Shown: piece by piece, positions 49,749-57,756 of the stretch
Numbering within the stretch: the first letter of the stretch is position 1
How the letters are laid out: every line of letters starts with the position of its first letter
Source of the DNA: Mesorhizobium sp. B4-1-3
GTDB lineage: Bacteria; Pseudomonadota; Alphaproteobacteria; Rhizobiales; Rhizobiaceae
Length of the DNA stretch: 64,000 nucleotides
Direction of reading: 5' to 3'
Assembly (NCBI RefSeq): GCF_006439355.1
Contig: NZ_VFTG01000005.1
Location: 186,001-250,000, forward strand
Notes under the pieces: generated by a model
The model's input: the letters and a program-made list of their open reading frames with translations, nothing else
What the model was told of the DNA's origin: nothing
Databases searched by the model: none
Position numbers and translations under genes: made by a program

Positions 49749-51302
49749 TCACTGCACGCTGACGATGCGCGCAGGCTCGCGGGCGCCGAAGGCGGACCGC
49801 GCTTCGCCGAGCTCGACTTTGAGCGGCGCCGGCCGGCCGAACAGATAGCCCTGCACCACCTCGCAGCCGGCGGCCCGAAGCAGCGTGGCCTGGTTCTCGG
49901 TCTCAACGCCCTCGGCGATGATGCCGACGCCCAGCGCCCGCGACAGGCCGACAATGGTCGAAACGATCGCGCCGGAGCTTGCGTCGCTGTCGATGCGGCT
50001 GACGAAGGAGCGGTCGATCTTGAGCTTGCCGAAGGAGAAATCGATCAGGTAGCTCAAATTGGAATAGCCCGTGCCGAAATCGTCGACGGCAACGGAGATG
50101 CCCATCTCGGCAAGCTGTTCCAGGATCGCCGCGGCGCGGTCGCGATCCTGCATCATCGCCGTCTCGGTGACCTCGAGCTCCAGCCGCGACGGCTCGATGC
50201 CGGTCGATTCGATCACCTCCCGCACGATGCCGACGAAATCCCTGGTCATGAACTGGACCGGCGAGATGTTGACGGCGACGAAGCATTCCTGCGGCAGGTA
50301 CCTGGCGTCGCTGCAGGCCTTGCGCAGCACCCACTCGCCGATCGGATTGATCATGCCGGTTTCCTCGGCGATCGGAATGAACTCCATCGGCGGGATCATG
50401 CCGCGCTCCGGATGCTTCCAGCGGATCAGCGCCTCATAACCGACGACACGGCCGCTCGGCAGGTCGAGCTCCGGCTGATAGTGGAGGCTGAAGTCGCCGC
50501 GGTCGAAGGCGGTCTTCAGCTCCGACTCGATCCACTGCCGGTAATCCGCCACGCGGCCCATATCGGCGTGGAAGACGGACCAGTTGCCGACGCCGCTGGC
50601 GCGCGCGTTCTGCAGCGCCAGGTTCGAGCGGCGCAGGATGAGCACCGGGTCGACGCCGTCCTTCGGCATCGCCATGATGCCGACCGACAGGCTGACCGAC
50701 TGCAAATGGCTTTGCAGCTGGTAGGGTTCCATCATCTCGTTGATGAGCCTCTCGATGAGCCGTTCGATCGAACCCCTGAGGTCGCGGTCAGGCAGGAGCA
50801 CGGCGAACTCGCCGGCGCCGATGCGCCCGATCACCGCGTTCTTCGGCATATTCTCCTTCAGCCTGTTGGTGAAGGCGCGGATCAGTTCGTCGCCCTGGCT
50901 GTAACCGATGGCGTCGTTGATCTGCTTGAAGCGGTCGATATCGACGTCGATCAGGAACACCGGCTCGCCGGTTCGAATCGTCCCGGACGCGGCCTCGGCT
51001 ATCTTGCCGACCATGGCTTGGCGCGACAGAAGCCCGGTCAGCTTATCGAAATGGGTTTCGTTGAAGACATAGGCCGCCGATTCATCGATGCCCGCGAAGA
51101 ACGACAGCGCGGCGCCGCCGGCGGCTAAAGCGCAGAGCGCGGCGATGATGCCGGCCATCGTTTCGGCCGGCATGCCGGCCATGCCGTCGCCGAAGCCGAA
51201 CCGCAACCCCCATAGCCCAAGGATAAAACTGCCCATGCCGGAGCTGGCGATGGTGATGAGCCGGAACAGCGGAGTGCGTTTGGGATTGCTGACTGCAGGC
51301 AT
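49749..51302 (-). CDS. Membrane GGDEF-EAL protein, degenerate cyclase and intact EAL phosphodiesterase
   Basis: Predicted c-di-GMP phosphodiesterase. Two N-terminal membrane segments (about 12-35 and 45-70) anchor it. A GGDEF domain follows (about 85-245) whose active-site loop is GAGEF (162-166) instead of GGDEF, so cyclase activity is doubtful. The EAL domain (about 262-505) keeps E290 (YEALIRW), VNISPVQF, LEVTETAMM, DDFGTGYSNL, KIDRSFV and EGVE, the residues for metal binding and catalysis, and ends VVQGYLFGRP. 517 aa. The degenerate GGDEF may bind GTP and activate the EAL domain, as known for similar proteins. Confidence 0.92.
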   Translation of the reverse strand: MPAVSNPKRTPLFRLITIASSGMGSFILGLWGLRFGFGDGMAGMPAETMAGIIAALCALAAGGAALSFFAGIDESAAYVFNETHFDKLTGLLSRQAMVGKIAEAASGTIRTGEPVFLIDVDIDRFKQINDAIGYSQGDELIRAFTNRLKENMPKNAVIGRIGAGEFAVLLPDRDLRGSIERLIERLINEMMEPYQLQSHLQSVSLSVGIMAMPKDGVDPVLILRRSNLALQNARASGVGNWSVFHADMGRVADYRQWIESELKTAFDRGDFSLHYQPELDLPSGRVVGYEALIRWKHPERGMIPPMEFIPIAEETGMINPIGEWVLRKACSDARYLPQECFVAVNISPVQFMTRDFVGIVREVIESTGIEPSRLELEVTETAMMQDRDRAAAILEQLAEMGISVAVDDFGTGYSNLSYLIDFSFGKLKIDRSFVSRIDSDASSGAIVSTIVGLSRALGVGIIAEGVETENQATLLRAAGCEVVQGYLFGRPAPLKVELGEARSAFGAREPARIVSVQ

Positions 51303-51418
51303 GCAAGGTCCCTAGATTACGGGCCCTTATAGCGGATATCTTCTTAAAATGAGTTTCCGCCAATGCATGCAATTTTACTGGAACGCTACTATCGCGGCCG
51401 CAAACTATTCGTGCCAGA

Positions 51419-51518
51419 AGCAATTCCAGGAAAAGTGTGAGCGGTTTTCCATCCGGGATTGCGTAAAAACAAAGAGATAGTGCGTTTCGCCGTTTCCATG
51501 AAACGGTGAAATGCGCTA
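51419..51518. repeat. Short palindromic repeat, family 1, copy 4 (two-module form)
   Basis: Module A runs AGCAATTCCAGGAAAAGTGT to GGGATTGCG; a spacer taaaaacaaagagata follows; module B is gtgcgtttcgccgtttccat to gaaacggtgaaatgcgct, a second palindrome. The last bases CTA form, on the minus strand, the TAG stop codon of fabI. Confidence 0.85.
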
Positions 51519-52319
51519 GCCGTCGTTCTGCTTCAATTCCTCCAGTGCCGGCATCGAAACGATGTGATAGCCGGAATCCACATAGTGGATCTCGCCGGTG
51601 ACGCCCGACGACAGGTCGGAGAGCAGGTAAAGCGCCGAGCCGCCGACTTCGTCGATGGTCACGGTGCGCCTTAGCGGCGAATTGCGCTGCTGGTAGGAGA
51701 ACATGTGACGGGCGTCGGACACGCCGGAGCCGGCCAGCGTCCGCACCGGCCCGGCCGAGATGGCGTTCACCCTGATGCCGCGTGGGCCGTAGTCGTTGGC
51801 GAGGTAGCGCACGCTGGCCTCCAACCCGGCCTTGGCGACGCCCATGACATTGTAGTTCGGCATCACCCTGACCGAGCCGGCATAGGTGAGCGTGATCATC
51901 GAGCCGCCATTGCCCATCAGCGCGGCGGCGTTGCGGGCAATCTCGGTGAACGAGTAGCAGGAGATCACCATGGTGCGCACGAAATTGTCGCGGCTGGTGT
52001 CGGCGTAAAGGCCCTTCAGCTCGTTCTTGTCGGAAAAGCCGATGGCGTGAACCACGAAATCCAGCCCGCCCCAAGCCTTGCCGAGGGTCTCGAAGGTCGC
52101 AGTGACCGAAGCGCTGTCCTCGACGTCGCAGGGCACGATCAGCGAGGCTCCCACCTTCTCGGCCAGCGGCTTGACCCGCCGCCCGAAGGCATCGCCCTGG
52201 TAGGTGAAGGCGAGCTCCGCCCCGTGTTCCGACAGCCTCTTGGCGATGCCCCAGGCAATCGAATGGTCGTTGGCGACACCCATGACAAGCCCGCGCTTGC
52301 CCTTCATCAACCCGTCCAT
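51516..52319 (-). CDS. fabI: Enoyl-ACP reductase (NADH) FabI
   Basis: Last step of the fatty acid elongation cycle and target of triclosan. NAD-binding GVANDHSIAWGIA (about 14-26) and catalytic residues Y146, Y156 and K163 are in the E. coli positions (TYAG, YNVMGVAK). 267 aa from an ATG that has AAGGA upstream; a TTG three codons earlier is too close to that site. It is downstream of fabB by 29 nt and likely cotranscribed. The stop codon TAG lies in a palindromic repeat. Confidence 0.96.
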   Translation of the reverse strand: MDGLMKGKRGLVMGVANDHSIAWGIAKRLSEHGAELAFTYQGDAFGRRVKPLAEKVGASLIVPCDVEDSASVTATFETLGKAWGGLDFVVHAIGFSDKNELKGLYADTSRDNFVRTMVISCYSFTEIARNAAALMGNGGSMITLTYAGSVRVMPNYNVMGVAKAGLEASVRYLANDYGPRGIRVNAISAGPVRTLAGSGVSDARHMFSYQQRNSPLRRTVTIDEVGGSALYLLSDLSSGVTGEIHYVDSGYHIVSMPALEELKQNDG

Positions 52320-52348
52320 AAAAGGCAATCCTTATAAAAACGCCGGCT

Positions 52349-53569
52349 CTATGCGGAATAGCGCTGGAAAATCAGCGTTGCGTTGGTGCCACCGAAACCG
52401 AAGGAATTGGACAGGACGGTGTCGATCTTGGCGTCGTCGATACGCTTGCGAACGATCGGCATGCCCTCGAATTCCGGATCGAGCTCCTCGATATGGGCGC
52501 TCTCGCCGATGAAGCCGCCCTGCATCATCAGGATCGAGTAGATCGATTCCTGCACGCCGGCCGCACCCAACGAATGGCCGGTGAGCGACTTGGTCGAGGT
52601 GATATAGGGCATCTTGTCGCCGAACACCTCGCGAATGGCGCGCATCTCCTTGGAATCGCCGACCGGCGTCGACGTGCCGTGGGTGTTGATGTAGTCGACC
52701 GGCGACGACACCGTGGACAGTGCCTGCCGCATGCAGCGCATGGCGCCTTCGCCCGAAGGAGCGACCATGTCGTAGCCGTCGGATGTCGCGCCATAGCCGA
52801 CGATCTCGGCATAGATCTTAGCGCCGCGCGCCTTGGCGCGCTCCAGCTCCTCCAGCACCAGCACGCCGGCGCCGCCGGCGATGACGAAACCGTCGCGGTT
52901 GACGTCGTAGGCGCGCGAAGCGGTCGATGCCTTGTCGTTGAACTTCGACGACATGGCGCCCATGGCGTCGAAAAGGTCCGACATGGTCCAGTCGAGGTCC
53001 TCGTGGCCGCCGGCAAACATCACGTCCTGCTTGCCCCATTGGATCAGCTCATAGGCATTGCCTATGCAATGCGCGGAGGTCGAGCAGGCCGACGAGATCG
53101 AATAGTTGACGCCGTGGATCTTGAACCAAGTCGCCAGGGTGGCCGACGCGGTCGAAGACATGGCTTTCGGCACGGCGAACGGGCCGATGCGCTTCGGGCT
53201 GTTGTTCTTGATCGTGGTCTCGGCCGCTTCGACGATGGTTCGGGTGGAAGGTCCGCCGGAACCCATCACGATACCGGTCCGCTCATTGGTGATATCGCTT
53301 TCGCTTAAGCCGGCATCGGCGATCGCCTGGTCCATGGCGACGTGGTTCCAGGCCGCGCCCTGGCTCAGGAAGCGCATGGCGCGGCGATCGATCATCGGCG
53401 TGGGATCGAGCGTCGGCGCGCCCCAGACCTGGCAGCGGAAGCCGTGCTCGGCGAAGGAATTGGAAAAGCTGATGCCGGATTTGGCATCGTAAAGCGAGCT
53501 CTGCACCTCGTTGGCATCGTTGCCGATCGACGACACAATGCCGAGCCCTGTCACTACGACCCGTCTCAT
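52349..53569 (-). CDS. fabB: 3-oxoacyl-ACP synthase I FabB
   Basis: Condensing enzyme needed for unsaturated fatty acid synthesis with FabA. The active-site cysteine C162 lies in [26 protein letters not shown] (first His) and [13 protein letters not shown] (Lys and second His) complete the Cys-His-His site. 406 aa. The ATG has AAGGAG 7 nt upstream; a TTG two codons earlier is not used. The order fabA-fabB-fabI on one strand is typical of Rhizobiales. Confidence 0.96.
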   Translation of the reverse strand: MRRVVVTGLGIVSSIGNDANEVQSSLYDAKSGISFSNSFAEHGFRCQVWGAPTLDPTPMIDRRAMRFLSQGAAWNHVAMDQAIADAGLSESDITNERTGIVMGSGGPSTRTIVEAAETTIKNNSPKRIGPFAVPKAMSSTASATLATWFKIHGVNYSISSACSTSAHCIGNAYELIQWGKQDVMFAGGHEDLDWTMSDLFDAMGAMSSKFNDKASTASRAYDVNRDGFVIAGGAGVLVLEELERAKARGAKIYAEIVGYGATSDGYDMVAPSGEGAMRCMRQALSTVSSPVDYINTHGTSTPVGDSKEMRAIREVFGDKMPYITSTKSLTGHSLGAAGVQESIYSILMMQGGFIGESAHIEELDPEFEGMPIVRKRIDDAKIDTVLSNSFGFGGTNATLIFQRYSA

Positions 53570-53684
53570 TCGCAACTCCTTCCGGCGTATCCGGGCGAAA
53601 AACCTAGCCGGTTTTCGCTTGTGATCATACGCAAATAAACTGACGTGGCGCCCATTGGCTACGCGACGCCGTGGCGAAAAACGG

Positions 53685-54200
53685 TCAGGCGGCCGACTGC
53701 TTGGACAGACCGACCTTCAGATCCGTAGCCGCGTATATGGGTTCGCCATCCGCCTTGAGCCAGCCGTCGGCGATGCCGAGCACCAGCCGGCCCCGCATCA
53801 CGCGCTTGAAGTCGACGCCGTATTCGACCTTCTTCACCGAGGGCGTCACCATGCCCTTGAACTTCACCTCGCCGGTCGAAAGCGCCATGCCCTTGCCGGG
53901 TTCGCCCAGCCAGCCGAGATAGAAGCCGGTCAACTGCCACATGGCGTCGAGGCCGAGGCAGCCCGGCATGATCGGATTGCCGATGAAGTGGCAGGCAAAG
54001 AACCAAAGATCCGGCTTGATGTCGAACTCGGCGCGGATGAAGCCCTTGTCGAAAGCGCCGCCGGTTTCGCTGATCTCGGTGATGCGGTCGAACATCAGCA
54101 TCGGTGGGTAGGGCAGCTGGGCATTGCCCGGCCCGAACAGCTCGCCGCGGGCGCAGGCAAGCAGTTCCTCGTAATCGTAGCTGGACTTTTGACCCGCCAT
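53685..54200 (-). CDS. fabA: 3-hydroxydecanoyl-ACP dehydratase/isomerase FabA
   Basis: Introduces the double bond at the C10 stage. Hot-dog fold with catalytic H71 ([17 protein letters not shown]) and D85 ([12 protein letters not shown]). 171 aa, matching E. coli FabA. The ATG giving [20 protein letters not shown] was chosen, since a further-upstream TTG/ATG adds residues with no family similarity. The 115-bp gap to fabB may hold an extra promoter. Divergent from irr across 246 bp. Confidence 0.96.
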   Translation of the reverse strand: MAGQKSSYDYEELLACARGELFGPGNAQLPYPPMLMFDRITEISETGGAFDKGFIRAEFDIKPDLWFFACHFIGNPIMPGCLGLDAMWQLTGFYLGWLGEPGKGMALSTGEVKFKGMVTPSVKKVEYGVDFKRVMRGRLVLGIADGWLKADGEPIYAATDLKVGLSKQSAA

Positions 54201-54331
54201 CAAATTTCTGTCCCCGTGTTCTTCGCGGGCGGCAGGGCGCCCTTCTCGTTGGTTTCCTAACACACTCTGTTTGCGGCCGGAAACCGGCGTTTGCGCTTAA
54301 CCCGTGCGCCTGCCCGGGTCAATGCGCGCTA

Positions 54332-54360
54332 TTGATCGCATTCGGACTACAGAATATATG
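54332..54360 (+). promoter_or_regulatory. Candidate irr promoter
   Basis: TTGATC (54332-54337), 17-bp spacer, TATATG (54355-54360), in the fabA-irr divergent gap, about 85 nt ahead of the irr ATG. The match to the sigma70 consensus is reasonable; no ICE palindrome was seen next to it. Confidence 0.45.
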
Positions 54361-54446
54361 TCGACTGATGTCCGGTTTGGCATTTGACGTCTTTTTGCCA
54401 CTCTGGACCTGTTGATGGGCTGGGCCGCAAGCTTCGACGCGAAGAG

Positions 54447-54878
54447 ATGGATTCGGGCTACCGGAAGGAAAATGTCGCTGTGGACAAGCGGGTTCGCGAA
54501 GCCGGCCTGAGGCCGACGCGCCAGCGCATTGCGCTGGCCGATCTGCTTTTCGCCAAGGGCGACCGCCACCTGTCCGCCGAGGAACTGCATGAAGAGGCGA
54601 TCGCCGCCGGCGTGCCGGTTTCGCTGGCGACTGTCTACAACGCGCTTCACCAGTTCACCCAGGCCGGCCTGCTGCGCATCCTGGCGGTGGAAGGCTCGAA
54701 AACCTATTTCGACACCAACACGTCCGATCACCACCACTTCTACGTCGAAGGCGAGAACCGGATTTTCGACATCGAAAGCGGACCGGTGACCGTCTCTAAC
54801 CTGCCGGCGCCGCCGGAGGGCATGGAAATCGCCAATGTCGACATCGTCGTGAGGCTTCGCCCGAAACGCGGCGACTGA
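54447..54878 (+). CDS. irr: Iron response regulator Irr (Fur superfamily)
   Basis: Haem-sensing global regulator of iron genes in Rhizobiales. The 143-aa protein has the winged-helix part LRPTRQRIALADLLFAKGDR (21-40), VPVSLATVYNALHQFTQAGL (57-76) and the Irr-specific HHH motif (H95-H97, SDHHHFYVE) that binds haem. The N-terminal GCPWHD haem regulatory motif of Bradyrhizobium Irr is absent, as in other rhizobia. The ATG at MDSGYRKEN fits family length. It would bind the ICE palindrome ahead of the imelysin-bacterioferritin operon. Confidence 0.93.
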   Translation: MDSGYRKENVAVDKRVREAGLRPTRQRIALADLLFAKGDRHLSAEELHEEAIAAGVPVSLATVYNALHQFTQAGLLRILAVEGSKTYFDTNTSDHHHFYVEGENRIFDIESGPVTVSNLPAPPEGMEIANVDIVVRLRPKRGD

Positions 54879-54888
54879 TCCCGTGGCG

Positions 54889-55269
54889 ATGCGGCCCGTC
54901 GACCTGGTTGTGCGGTTTGAATGGGTCACGATCGCCGCGTTGGCTATCGTTTGCTACGCAATGGCCGGCTTTTCCTGGTGGCTGTTTGTACTGCTCATCC
55001 TGGCGCCGGACCTGTCGATGCTGGGCTACCTCGCCGGACCGCGCGTCGGCGCCGTCACCTACAATGCCTTGCATGTCCTGATTGCCCCGCTCGTCCTCCT
55101 GCTCGCGGGCGCGTTGCTCGCCGGGCCGGTCACGACCGCCGTGGCGCTGATCTGGATCACCCACATCGCCATCGACCGCGCGCTCGGCTACGGTCTCAAG
55201 CTGCCCACCGGTTTTCAGGATACGCATCTCGGCCGCATCAGCCGCCAGCAGGACGGTGTGTCCAGTTAG
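54889..55269 (+). CDS. DUF4260 family small membrane protein
   Basis: About 126 aa with three or four hydrophobic segments (ITIAALAIVCYAMAG-like, LFVLLILAPDLSMLGY, APLVLLLAGALLAGPV, AVALIWITHIAIDRALGYGL). The C-terminal IWITHIAIDRALGYGLKLPT followed by GFQDTHLGRI is the DUF4260 signature. Function unknown. A GTG 6 nt upstream is an alternative start. It follows irr by 10 nt, so it may be cotranscribed. Its TAG stop is formed by the first three bases of the inverted-repeat element that follows. Confidence 0.8.
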   Translation: MRPVDLVVRFEWVTIAALAIVCYAMAGFSWWLFVLLILAPDLSMLGYLAGPRVGAVTYNALHVLIAPLVLLLAGALLAGPVTTAVALIWITHIAIDRALGYGLKLPTGFQDTHLGRISRQQDGVSS

Positions 55270-55412
55270 GCTGTGTTGAGATTCAGGTGAGGCCGAGTCG
55301 AGAATGGCGGTTTTCGAGAACCGGAGCGGAGCGTATTTAAGGTACCTGAGCACCGGCAGCGCAGAAAGCCGCCATTCGCAGACCGGGCCTCACCTGAATG
55401 TGACACAGCCTA
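55267..55412. mobile_element. MITE-like 146-bp inverted-repeat element
   Basis: Long imperfect terminal inverted repeats: left TAGGCTGTGTTGAGATTCAG, right arm reverse complement TAGGCTGTGTCACATTCAGG. The likeness continues inwards through GGTGAGGCC, then about AATGGCGGTTTTC/GAAAGCCGCCATT, so nearly 50 bp pair at each end. The centre contains cggagcggagcgtatttaag and gtacctgagcaccgg. No coding capacity. A non-autonomous miniature transposable element or the folded end of one is the best description; no target duplication was identified. Confidence 0.6.
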
Positions 55413-55514
55413 GAGCAATTCCCGGAAAAATGTGAGCGGTTTTCCGTCCGGAATTGCGTAAAAACAAAGAGATAGAGCGTTTCGCCGTTTCCGTGAAACG
55501 GTGAAACGCTCTAG
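55411..55514. repeat. Short palindromic repeat, family 1, copy 5 (complete two-module form)
   Basis: The most complete copy. TAGAGCAATTCCCGGAAAAA begins module A, which ends CCGGAATTGCG; a spacer taaaaacaaagagat leads to module B, AGAGCGTTTCGCCGTTTCCG to AACGGTGAAACGCTCT, ending CTAG. It is directly adjacent to the MITE-like element, and its end forms the minus-strand TAG stop of the SH3 protein gene. Confidence 0.85.
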
Positions 55515-56068
55515 TTCTTGACCTTCTCGCCGGGATAGGCGCCCCACACCTGCGACTGTGCCATCCAGCCGGTATGGCCGTCGAAGGTCATCTCGCACCA
55601 TTGGCCGTCGCATTTCTTGATCGAGCCGATCACGCCCGGCTCGATGATGGCGACGACACTCGCATCCTTGGCGGGTTCGTCGAGCAGGTTGATTCGCCCA
55701 CCCTTGCCGCGCTGCCATGGCGCGACGATCGCGGTGCGGCGGCCGGAGAGCAGCGACTGGTTGATCCAGCCCTCCGATCCGTCGGCGTCGCGCACGCGGC
55801 GCCAGGTGTCGAATTCCTGGATGACTTCCATCGGCAGGCCGGCCTTCAGATACATCCAGTTGACGGAATAATTGGCGCCGGGGCCGACGCGCGAATTGAC
55901 GCGAGCCGGCTTCAGGCTGACGAAGCGCGGCAGCGGCAGCCCGCTCGGCCCGAGCGTTATGGTTTGGGCGGGTGCTGCCGCGCTTTGCGCCAAAGCCTGC
56001 GGCGCGCAAAACAGGGCACCGAGAATGGCTGCGCTGAAGGCCAGGCGAAGCGACGCGAAACCAGACAC
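55511..56068 (-). CDS. Secreted SH3-like domain protein
   Basis: A 185-aa exported protein. The signal peptide LRLAFSAAILGALFCAPQALA ends about residue 27. Two bacterial SH3-like repeats follow: ARVNSRVGPGANYSVNWMYL ... GWINQSLLSG and INLLDEPAKDASVVAIIEPG ... GWMAQSQVWG. Such domains often bind peptidoglycan or other wall components. The start is GTG with AAAGGA at good spacing. The stop codon is supplied by the adjoining repeat. Divergent from the hydroxyacid dehydrogenase gene. Confidence 0.85.
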   Translation of the reverse strand: MSGFASLRLAFSAAILGALFCAPQALAQSAAAPAQTITLGPSGLPLPRFVSLKPARVNSRVGPGANYSVNWMYLKAGLPMEVIQEFDTWRRVRDADGSEGWINQSLLSGRRTAIVAPWQRGKGGRINLLDEPAKDASVVAIIEPGVIGSIKKCDGQWCEMTFDGHTGWMAQSQVWGAYPGEKVKN

Positions 56069-56219
56069 TTTCGTTCCTTTCGGCGCCGGTCCGTCGGGAT
56101 GAGCGCCCCTTTTTCTTTGTCTTCGGCGGCACCGCTTGTTACAGGAGTGGGCTGATGCCGCGACTGGTTATAAGTTTCGCCGGTCTTGGTTAAAGAGGTC
56201 TCAACGAGATCGGTTTCGA

Positions 56220-56317
56220 GAGCATGATCCTGAAAAGCGGGAACTGGCTTTCGGAAAAGATCATGCTCCAAAAAGAGTAGGATCAGGATGACGATTCGAC
56301 GGAATGTCATCCTGATC
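56220..56317. repeat. Short palindromic repeat, family 3 (two-module form)
   Basis: Module A: arms GAGCATGATC and GATCATGCTC around ctgaaaagcgggaactggct (56220-56268). Spacer caaaaagagtag. Module B: 12-bp arms GATCAGGATGAC and GTCATCCTGATC (56281-56317). It lies just upstream of the hydroxyacid dehydrogenase start. The arrangement is the same as in copies 4 and 5 of family 1, with different arm sequences. Confidence 0.8.
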
Positions 56318-56337
56318 GAGGAAGCTTCGGGGATAAA

Positions 56338-57339
56338 ATGGCAGGCAAAAAACGGCCCCTCGTCGTCATCACGCGCAAGCTGCCCGACCCGGTCGAGACG
56401 CGCATGCGCGAGCTGTTCGACGCAAGGCTGAATGTCGAGGACCGGCCGATGACGCAGCCCGAGCTGGTCGCGGCGGTCAAGGAAGCCGATGTGCTGGTCC
56501 CTACCATCACCGACCATATCGATGCCGCGCTGATCGCCCAGGCCGGCGAAAACCTCAAGCTGATTGCGAATTTCGGCAACGGCGTCGACAAGATCGACGT
56601 CGCGGCGGCCGCCAAGAAAGGCATTACCGTCACCAACACGCCGAACGTGCTCACCGAAGACACCGCCGACATGACCATGGCGCTGATGCTCGCGGTGCCG
56701 CGCAGGCTCGCCGAAGGCGCCAATGTGCTGACGGGCGAGAAGAAATGGGCCGGCTGGTCGCCGACCTGGATGCTCGGCCGGCGCATCTGGGGAAAACGTC
56801 TCGGCATCGTCGGCATGGGCCGCATCGGCACGGCGGTCGCCAGGCGGGCCAAGGCCTTCGGCCTGTCGATCCATTACCACAACCGGCACCGCGTGCTGCC
56901 GGCCGTCGAGGAGGAACTGGAGGCGACCTACTGGGAAAGCCTCGACCAGATGCTGGCCCGCATGGACATCATCTCGGTCAACTGCCCGTCGACGCCGGCG
57001 ACGTTCCACCTTCTATCCGGCCGTCGTCTCGCGCTGATGCAGCCCTCGGCCTATATCGTCAACACCGCGCGCGGCGACATCATCGACGAGGACTCGCTGG
57101 TCAAGCTGATCCAGGACGGCAAGATCGCCGGCGCCGGCCTCGACGTCTACGAGCACGAGCCGGCGCTGAACAGCAAGCTGTTGAAGCTCGCCGCCAAGGG
57201 CAAGGTGGTGCTTTTGCCGCATATGGGCTCGGCCACGCTCGAGGGCCGCATCGACATGGGCGAGAAGGTGATCATCAACATCCGCGCCTTCTTCGACGGT
57301 CACCGCCCGCCGGACCGCGTCCTGCCGCTCAGGACCTGA
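56338..57339 (+). CDS. D-2-hydroxyacid dehydrogenase (glyoxylate/hydroxypyruvate reductase type)
   Basis: NAD(P)-dependent enzyme of 333 aa, cytoplasmic. Rossmann motif GMGRIG (159-164), catalytic R245 (NTARGD), E274 (YEHEP) and H295 (LPHMGS) are present; NFGNGVDKIDV is typical of the glyoxylate/glycerate branch. In some rhizobia such genes are called gyaR or ttuD-like; the substrate is not proven. GGGGATAAA precedes the ATG. It converges with the AcnX cluster, the stop codons being 3 bp apart. Confidence 0.9.
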   Translation: MAGKKRPLVVITRKLPDPVETRMRELFDARLNVEDRPMTQPELVAAVKEADVLVPTITDHIDAALIAQAGENLKLIANFGNGVDKIDVAAAAKKGITVTNTPNVLTEDTADMTMALMLAVPRRLAEGANVLTGEKKWAGWSPTWMLGRRIWGKRLGIVGMGRIGTAVARRAKAFGLSIHYHNRHRVLPAVEEELEATYWESLDQMLARMDIISVNCPSTPATFHLLSGRRLALMQPSAYIVNTARGDIIDEDSLVKLIQDGKIAGAGLDVYEHEPALNSKLLKLAAKGKVVLLPHMGSATLEGRIDMGEKVIINIRAFFDGHRPPDRVLPLRT

Positions 57340-57342
57340 GGC

Positions 57343-57756
57343 TTATTCGCCGGAGACGGTGAGAGCGCCATCCTCGGCTATTCTCACCCTGCCGCCACAG
57401 GTTTCGAACGCGTCTCGGCCAAGCCGCACCGCCATCGGCGTTTCCCAACCCATCTCCCGGGCGACGATCAGGCCGAGCAGCAGGATGGCGTCCGGCTCAT
57501 GCAGCACCAGGGCGGCCGGCGCCCGGCCGTTGTGGACGAGCTCCATCAGTACCGCCGAAGCGGATGACGAGCCGATCGTGCCCGGCAGGAACAGCACGCG
57601 GCCGGCAATGACCTCGCCATGCTGCGGATGGCGGACATCGGCGATGCGGCCAGTCTTCGGGTCGACGCCGCCCCAGAAGCTGATCGGCGCCGTCAGCACC
57701 AGCGCCTCGCCTTCGCCCGCCTTGCCCGGCACCAGGATTTCGGCGGCAGCTCTCAT
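57343..57756 (-). CDS. AcnX (DUF126) small subunit
   Basis: The small swivelling subunit of an AcnX-type dehydratase, 137 aa. Markers: GEALVLTAPISFWGGVDP (about 15-32), GRVLFLPGTIGSSSASAVLM (about 52-71) and the catalytic serine loop therein. It overlaps the large subunit (TGA within ATGA-type junction). In bacteria split AcnX pairs (type IIb) have been characterised as cis-3-hydroxy-L-proline dehydratases. None of the usual proline racemase or hydroxyproline genes lies near. Confidence 0.85.
   Translation of the reverse strand: MRAAAEILVPGKAGEGEALVLTAPISFWGGVDPKTGRIADVRHPQHGEVIAGRVLFLPGTIGSSSASAVLMELVHNGRAPAALVLHEPDAILLLGLIVAREMGWETPMAVRLGRDAFETCGGRVRIAEDGALTVSGE

Noticed and set aside
50966..50986. 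GGTTCGAATC-like tRNA T-loop sequence
   Set aside because: It lies within the EAL protein gene, has no acceptor stem, anticodon arm or CCA context, and is a chance match.
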